Of a stretch of DNA of 5,416 nucleotides, positions 4,987 through 5,416 are shown in pieces. Positions within the stretch are counted from its first letter, which is position 1, and every line of letters begins with the position of its first letter. The notes beneath the pieces were generated by a model. It saw nothing but the letters and a program-made list of their open reading frames with translations, searched no databases and was not told the origin of the DNA. The stretch spans positions 1-5,416 of the forward strand of contig JAQUUS010000126.1 in the NCBI GenBank assembly GCA_028693775.1, written 5' to 3'. Position numbers and translations under genes: made by a program. Source of the stretch: Alphaproteobacteria bacterium. GTDB lineage: Bacteria > Pseudomonadota > Alphaproteobacteria > UBA9219.

Positions 4987-5415
4987 TCAGTCCCGCGCAT
5001 TTCTCGGGTCAGGCCCTCGGGGCGCCGTCGTCTTTGCCTGTGTGGGAGCGAAAAGGCCGTCGGCCCTGATGTCGTGCTTCGTAAGAACGCGATGAACGAC
5101 GCCATTTGCCCGGCGGTCCAAAAGATTGGAGAAAACTCTTAAAGCAAAGGGGTTTTCGTTCGGTTCTCTTATGGCGTCGTTGATGCTCCACCGAAGCTCG
5201 CTTGTGACGATTTTATTGTTCCCCATATAGCTCTCGTATTTTCTTTTAAACGCGACGGCGAACTTTTCCGGGTCGTGCCTGATATCGATTGTTTGGGCCT
5301 CGATTATGTCTTCGAAGGTTATAACGGTGCCGACCGAGGAATTTTCCGAAGCGTTTCGGAAGATGTCGCACAGCGCTTCTTGTTTTAACGCTTCGTAGTT
5401 GGCGACTTTTGACTC
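4987..5415 (-). CDS. Unrecognised protein, C-terminal 142 residues (5' end outside window)
   Basis: The minus-strand frame is open from the window edge (first full codon 5413–5415) to the TGA at 4987–4989. An ATG at 5224–5226 is internal, because the 63 codons before it read equally well as protein (ANYEALKQEALCDIFRN, then VGTVITFEDIIEAQTIDIR, then DPEKFAVAFKRKYESYM). The visible part is mainly helical and charged, with a short hydrophobic strand (TVITF). The tail is basic, proline-rich and probably disordered (FAPTQAKTTAPRGPDP…). No membrane segment or catalytic motif is visible. A terminator-like hairpin with six T lies 33 nt after the stop, so this gene is probably not co-transcribed with the peptidase gene despite the shared direction. 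I do not recognise the family. The real start and any N-terminal domain are beyond the window. Confidence 0.75.
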   Translation of the reverse strand, partial: ESKVANYEALKQEALCDIFRNASENSSVGTVITFEDIIEAQTIDIRHDPEKFAVAFKRKYESYMGNNKIVTSELRWSINDAIREPNENPFALRVFSNLLDRRANGVVHRVLTKHDIRADGLFAPTQAKTTAPRGPDPRNARD

Positions 5416-5416
5416 A

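Noticed and set aside
4641..5105. Minus-strand open frame of 154 codons
   Set aside because: It is very arginine-rich and overlaps both the right-edge gene in another frame and the more protein-like + strand frame.
1..5416. CRISPR array, insertion sequence, integrase, attachment site
   Set aside because: No regularly spaced direct repeats, transposase motifs or terminal inverted repeats with target duplication were seen.

Overview
The window looks like a piece of an alphaproteobacterial chromosome. This rests on the hpf–ptsN pair, on the sequence style of the TsaD, HPF and PtsN proteins (for example the TsaD tail RPRWPL), and on fairly GC-rich third codon positions. No lower-rank assignment is possible from the sequence alone. 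No tRNA, rRNA, CRISPR array, transposase or phage gene was recognised.

Housekeeping end (1–1583). The 3' part of tsaD (tRNA t6A modification) enters from the left edge on the + strand. It converges, with only 6 nt between stop codons, on a two-gene minus-strand unit: hpf (long-form ribosome hibernation factor, 978–1583) followed by ptsN (EIIA of the nitrogen PTS, 485–964). The two genes are 13 nt apart and are surely co-transcribed. In many proteobacteria this pair lies directly behind rpoN; here no rpoN is present upstream.

Structured intergenic region (1584–2015). This 430-bp stretch has no credible protein gene but is dense in palindromes. Read on the minus strand, in transcription order, it holds: a terminator for the upstream gene (1964–2003); about 150 nt of GC-rich foldable sequence (1814–1962); a symmetrical A6/T6 hairpin with two mutually exclusive folds (1768–1813); a good TTGACA promoter (1721–1750); and a leader with three hairpins in front of hpf (1613–1715). 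It could be an undescribed structured RNA or attenuator acting on hpf–ptsN, or simply a small RNA gene plus terminators.

Accessory part (2016–5416). Two unfamiliar minus-strand genes probably form an operon: a 402-aa cytoplasmic HExxH zinc-metallopeptidase-like protein (3365–4573) and a 423-aa, cysteine-containing, all-helical protein of unknown function (2016–3287). A consensus TATAAT lies ahead of the peptidase. Opposite and upstream is a short + strand reading frame (4654–4940) that reads like genuine protein but lacks an in-frame start, as if one base were missing. It converges on the C-terminal 142 residues of another unknown minus-strand protein (4987 to the right edge), which has its own probable terminator. 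How the accessory genes work together cannot be read from the sequence. They are ordinary-looking, cytoplasmic and unrecognised, and the HExxH protein is the only one with a biochemical hint.
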